Below are positions 61,607 to 64,000 of a DNA stretch of 64,000 nt, piece by piece. The notes under the pieces are model-generated. The model saw nothing but the letters and a program-made list of their open reading frames with translations, was not told the DNA's origin and did no database searches. The translations under genes were made by a program, and so were the position numbers. The stretch comes from Cytophagaceae bacterium ABcell3. GTDB lineage: Bacteria > Bacteroidota > Bacteroidia > Cytophagales > Cytophagaceae. Numbering within the stretch: position 1 is the stretch's first letter; the number at the start of each line of letters is the position of its first letter. Location: positions 890,584-954,583 of the forward strand of contig CP133159.1 of the NCBI GenBank assembly GCA_030913385.1, read 5' to 3'.

Positions 61607-62434
61607 TTACACAGGCCCTACTGTATTTTTGCCTTCAAGAATATCTTGTTGAAGCAGTTCGGCTAGTGCTCGATAGAGATGAGGTGATTCCTGTTTGAAC
61701 TCGCAAGGTCTTTCAAAGAAATGCTCTACACAGACGGGGAAAAACTCATCTCTATTACTGGTGGCATATTTTCTAAGAAAGGAAGCTTGCCCTGTTTTGA
61801 TGTTATTAAATTCATCATCAGCGAGCGTTTTCCAGTTTAACAGTTTTTTTTCATCCAAAAACCTATACTCCTTGTTTTTGATACTGTTTTCAAGCTTTAA
61901 CGCATGCGCCATTTCATGCAGCCCAACATTGTAGGTGTCATCATGCTTAATGTACCCGTCCGCAAAATCGTGCCAGCTAAAAGCGATATGTCCACCCGTT
62001 CCTACTTCTCCTTTGTGCAGACTTTGTGTTTGTTTATTGAAGAACTTATCCGGAAAAACCATTACTGTTTCAAAATGCACAAAGTAAACTTCGGGCAACC
62101 CAAACGTTAGCTGAATAGCAGAAGCCGCTATCAGTGCCTTAACTTCATCTGTAATTACCATCCCATGCATTGGGATGAAATTTTTATTATGTATAAAATT
62201 ATTAACCCTGTGCTCAAACTCTGCTTTTTGGGTCGGACTTAAAAAATTATAATATAGGAAGTATTGTTTGAGCGGTGCTTTTAGGTTCTCAGGCAGGCTG
62301 TTGTTGTAAGGTGTAAATGACTTGTGCTTACCAGCAAAGAAAAACTTTCGTATGTAAACACCAGTTGCTAAAAAGACAACAACTAGAAAAAAAGCAATAA
62401 AGCCATTGGTTATGAAATCGAGCTCTCCATTCAT
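61607..62434 (-). CDS. MtfA-like (M90) zinc metallopeptidase
   Basis: 275 residues. An N-terminal helix anchors it in the membrane (about 8-28). The zinc site is HEMAH (173-177), with LLNWKTLADDEFNN following and a third acidic ligand probably in the C-terminal half. This is the MtfA fold; E. coli MtfA is a soluble peptidase that binds Mlc. The membrane anchor here differs from that. Substrate unknown. Confidence 0.88.
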   Translation of the reverse strand: MNGELDFITNGFIAFFLVVVFLATGVYIRKFFFAGKHKSFTPYNNSLPENLKAPLKQYFLYYNFLSPTQKAEFEHRVNNFIHNKNFIPMHGMVITDEVKALIAASAIQLTFGLPEVYFVHFETVMVFPDKFFNKQTQSLHKGEVGTGGHIAFSWHDFADGYIKHDDTYNVGLHEMAHALKLENSIKNKEYRFLDEKKLLNWKTLADDEFNNIKTGQASFLRKYATSNRDEFFPVCVEHFFERPCEFKQESPHLYRALAELLQQDILEGKNTVGPV

Positions 62435-62626
62435 AATCCCACAAATTAAGCCATACTAATCATTAATCCTACAGTTTTTTTGTTTGGTTGTTCGGATTAA
62501 GCTATGGAAACCCTAAAGAGGATATGACTAGTCGCAAGTTTCTGGGGAATATAGCTAAACTAGGTAGTATTTGGAATTAATTTGATATACATGTATCTTG
62601 TTTGTTTAAACCTTTGAACTCCTCCT

Positions 62627-63169
62627 ATGAAAACAAACGCTATTTTCTTGTCTTTAATTTTCCTTTTTGCATTTACAGCTTGCGATGAGAGTGGTGCAGA
62701 CAAAAAAGCATTGACATACTATAATTCTTATTCAGAAATCCTTCAAAGCTTTACCGACGACTCTCAGGATATAATGGAACAGATAAATGATATAGTCCAA
62801 GAAAATATGGTAGAAGGAGAGGGGCTTGAATTAAGCTCTACCGATAGCGTCAAAGCCTTAGGTCTATTGTCCGACTTTAAGGCAATTCAGGCAACCGCCC
62901 TTCAAAACTTAAATGCGTTAGAAACTTTTGAAGATAACGATCTAAAACATACAACTGTAGAGTATGTAGATAAGAGTGCGGATATTCTGCACACTATATA
63001 CTTGACCAAGGTGCTAGGTTTGGAAGAGCTAGCACCAGAAGATGATGATACAGATGAACTTCTGGAGGAGTTGGAGAAGATAAGTGACAATATTGTAAAT
63101 GTTCAAAAAGCATTTATGAATAAGTATGAAATTCCCATCATTAGCGAACATGAACACCATGTGCATTAA
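62627..63169 (+). CDS. Hypothetical lipoprotein
   Basis: 180 residues. The signal has a lipobox FTAC (Cys19). The mature protein is acidic and mostly helical, with a His-rich end (EHEHHVH), compatible with metal binding, though this is only seen, not tested. No family is recognised. It is followed after 39 bases by another lipoprotein gene. Confidence 0.75.
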   Translation: MKTNAIFLSLIFLFAFTACDESGADKKALTYYNSYSEILQSFTDDSQDIMEQINDIVQENMVEGEGLELSSTDSVKALGLLSDFKAIQATALQNLNALETFEDNDLKHTTVEYVDKSADILHTIYLTKVLGLEELAPEDDDTDELLEELEKISDNIVNVQKAFMNKYEIPIISEHEHHVH

Positions 63170-63208
63170 TTTTTAAAGACAATTAATTTTTAATTAAACT
63201 ATCGAAAC

Positions 63209-64000
63209 ATGAACAGAAATTTTTTACGAAACATCTTGCTCTTAACACTGGCAGCGTTTTTTACTTTTAGTTGCAAAAAAGAAGAGGAAGAGCCAACTCA
63301 AGAGTCACAAGAGGAAACTCAAGAAGAAGGTAGGATTGCTGAAAGGTGGGAGGTAAAAACTTCCGATGCAAGAAGGTCTCAAAGCAAAGGGTTTATTGCT
63401 CCAACTAACGGCCAAGGTGGTTTGAGAGTAGCTGAGGGAGGTAATGCAGGAGGATACCAGTCTTTCGAGTTTAACTTATCTGGGACATTTATTATAGTCG
63501 CTGGAGGAGAAGTGATTTCTGGAAATTATTCACTAGAGGATCAAGGTAAAACAATTGTGTTGATCAACCACGGAACCATTACTATCAACTCCAGGTCAGA
63601 AAACTCGATTAACTTTACTCTAGAATTGAATGGAGATTCTTCTGAAATCTCTGCACAGGCTGTTCCTGCTATAGAAGAGTTGCAAGGTGTTGATTATTTC
63701 TTTCAAACCTGGGAAGTCGTGTCTATTGAGCCAGAATTTCTATATGCTGGATCTGAATATAAAATTGTTTTTTCGGAGTATGGAACGTATTTGGTAGAAA
63801 CTACGACTTCCGGAATCAAACAATATGCTAATAATTCATGGAAGTGGAAAGATGGGGAACATGATCATATATGTTATTCACAGTTTGACGGGACTTTGCC
63901 TACGTGCGAACAGTATGCTGATATACTAAAGCTAGAAAAAGACACCTTTAAATTGGATGATAACGGTATTGTGTTTACAATGGTGCCAGCAGACGATTTT
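63209..64000 (+). CDS. Lipoprotein, incomplete at the window edge
   Basis: From the ATG at 63209 the frame is open for 264 codons to the end of the window, so the 3' end is missing. Lipobox FTFSC (Cys22), then an acidic linker (EEEEPTQESQEE) and beta-strand-rich domains resembling lipocalin-like secreted Bacteroidota proteins. Function unknown. Confidence 0.75.
   Translation, partial: MNRNFLRNILLLTLAAFFTFSCKKEEEEPTQESQEETQEEGRIAERWEVKTSDARRSQSKGFIAPTNGQGGLRVAEGGNAGGYQSFEFNLSGTFIIVAGGEVISGNYSLEDQGKTIVLINHGTITINSRSENSINFTLELNGDSSEISAQAVPAIEELQGVDYFFQTWEVVSIEPEFLYAGSEYKIVFSEYGTYLVETTTSGIKQYANNSWKWKDGEHDHICYSQFDGTLPTCEQYADILKLEKDTFKLDDNGIVFTMVPADDF

Overview
The window looks like chromosomal DNA of a Bacteroidota bacterium, most likely of the Cytophagales type. 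Four things point that way: two proteins with type IX secretion (T9SS) sorting domains, promoters with the Bacteroidota -7 box TAnnTTTG, a 7TM-DISM receptor beside a LytTR regulator, and a clade II type nitrous oxide reductase cluster. Base composition is moderate to AT-rich, except for a GC-rich rhs gene. No tRNA, rRNA or CRISPR array was seen.

Layout. 1-6.7 kb is a polymorphic toxin locus on the minus strand. It holds one complete PAAR-like/Rhs gene, a VOC-fold immunity candidate, and two displaced toxin/immunity modules separated by intrinsic terminators. 7.1-15.3 kb is a mixed region: a ceramidase-like hydrolase, a fatty acid desaturase, a phosphopantetheinyl transferase, a Dabb protein, a nonsense-broken small membrane protein, a propeller lipoprotein, a sugar-lactone oxidase, a stand-alone sensory-rhodopsin-transducer (ASRT) homologue, a DUF2721 protein and an OsmC protein. 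15.5-20.9 kb is a three-gene RND efflux operon, and 21.2-24.5 kb a long AsmA-like protein. 25.3-27.6 kb holds a 7TM-DISM receptor whose C-terminus is a transposase-type zinc ribbon, tail to tail with a LytTR regulator. 28-36.6 kb is one giant PKD-rich T9SS cargo gene with 1224-bp internal repeats. 38.3-44.7 kb is the operon cytochrome c-nosZ-membrane protein-nosL-nosD-nosF-nosY, with a Crp/Fnr-like site placed for activation. 45-52.3 kb is a chemosensory operon (poly-HAMP receptor, CheW, CheY, CheA, CheC) divergent from a PAS histidine kinase. The rest holds a hydrolase, a rhodanese, a second ceramidase-type (CREST) protein, a nonsense-broken SDR, an XRE regulator, a T9SS cargo, a glycosyltransferase/MtfA-like cluster and two lipoproteins.

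Points of most interest. (i) The receptor fused to an IS1595-type zinc ribbon and helix-turn-helix looks like a domesticated transposase DNA-binding module used as a signalling output. (ii) A 255-bp MITE-like element occurs twice, each copy with matching inverted ends and a 4-bp target duplication. Both copies sit between a stop codon and the intrinsic terminator of that gene, and one copy supplies the stop codon. (iii) Three genes carry a single in-frame stop with intact coding on both sides, and a fourth appears to have lost its ATG. All four are explainable as one G-to-T change, which could mean a mutational process, decay, or sequence error. (iv) The rhs locus carries silent displaced toxin tips that share a long homologous core with the complete gene.
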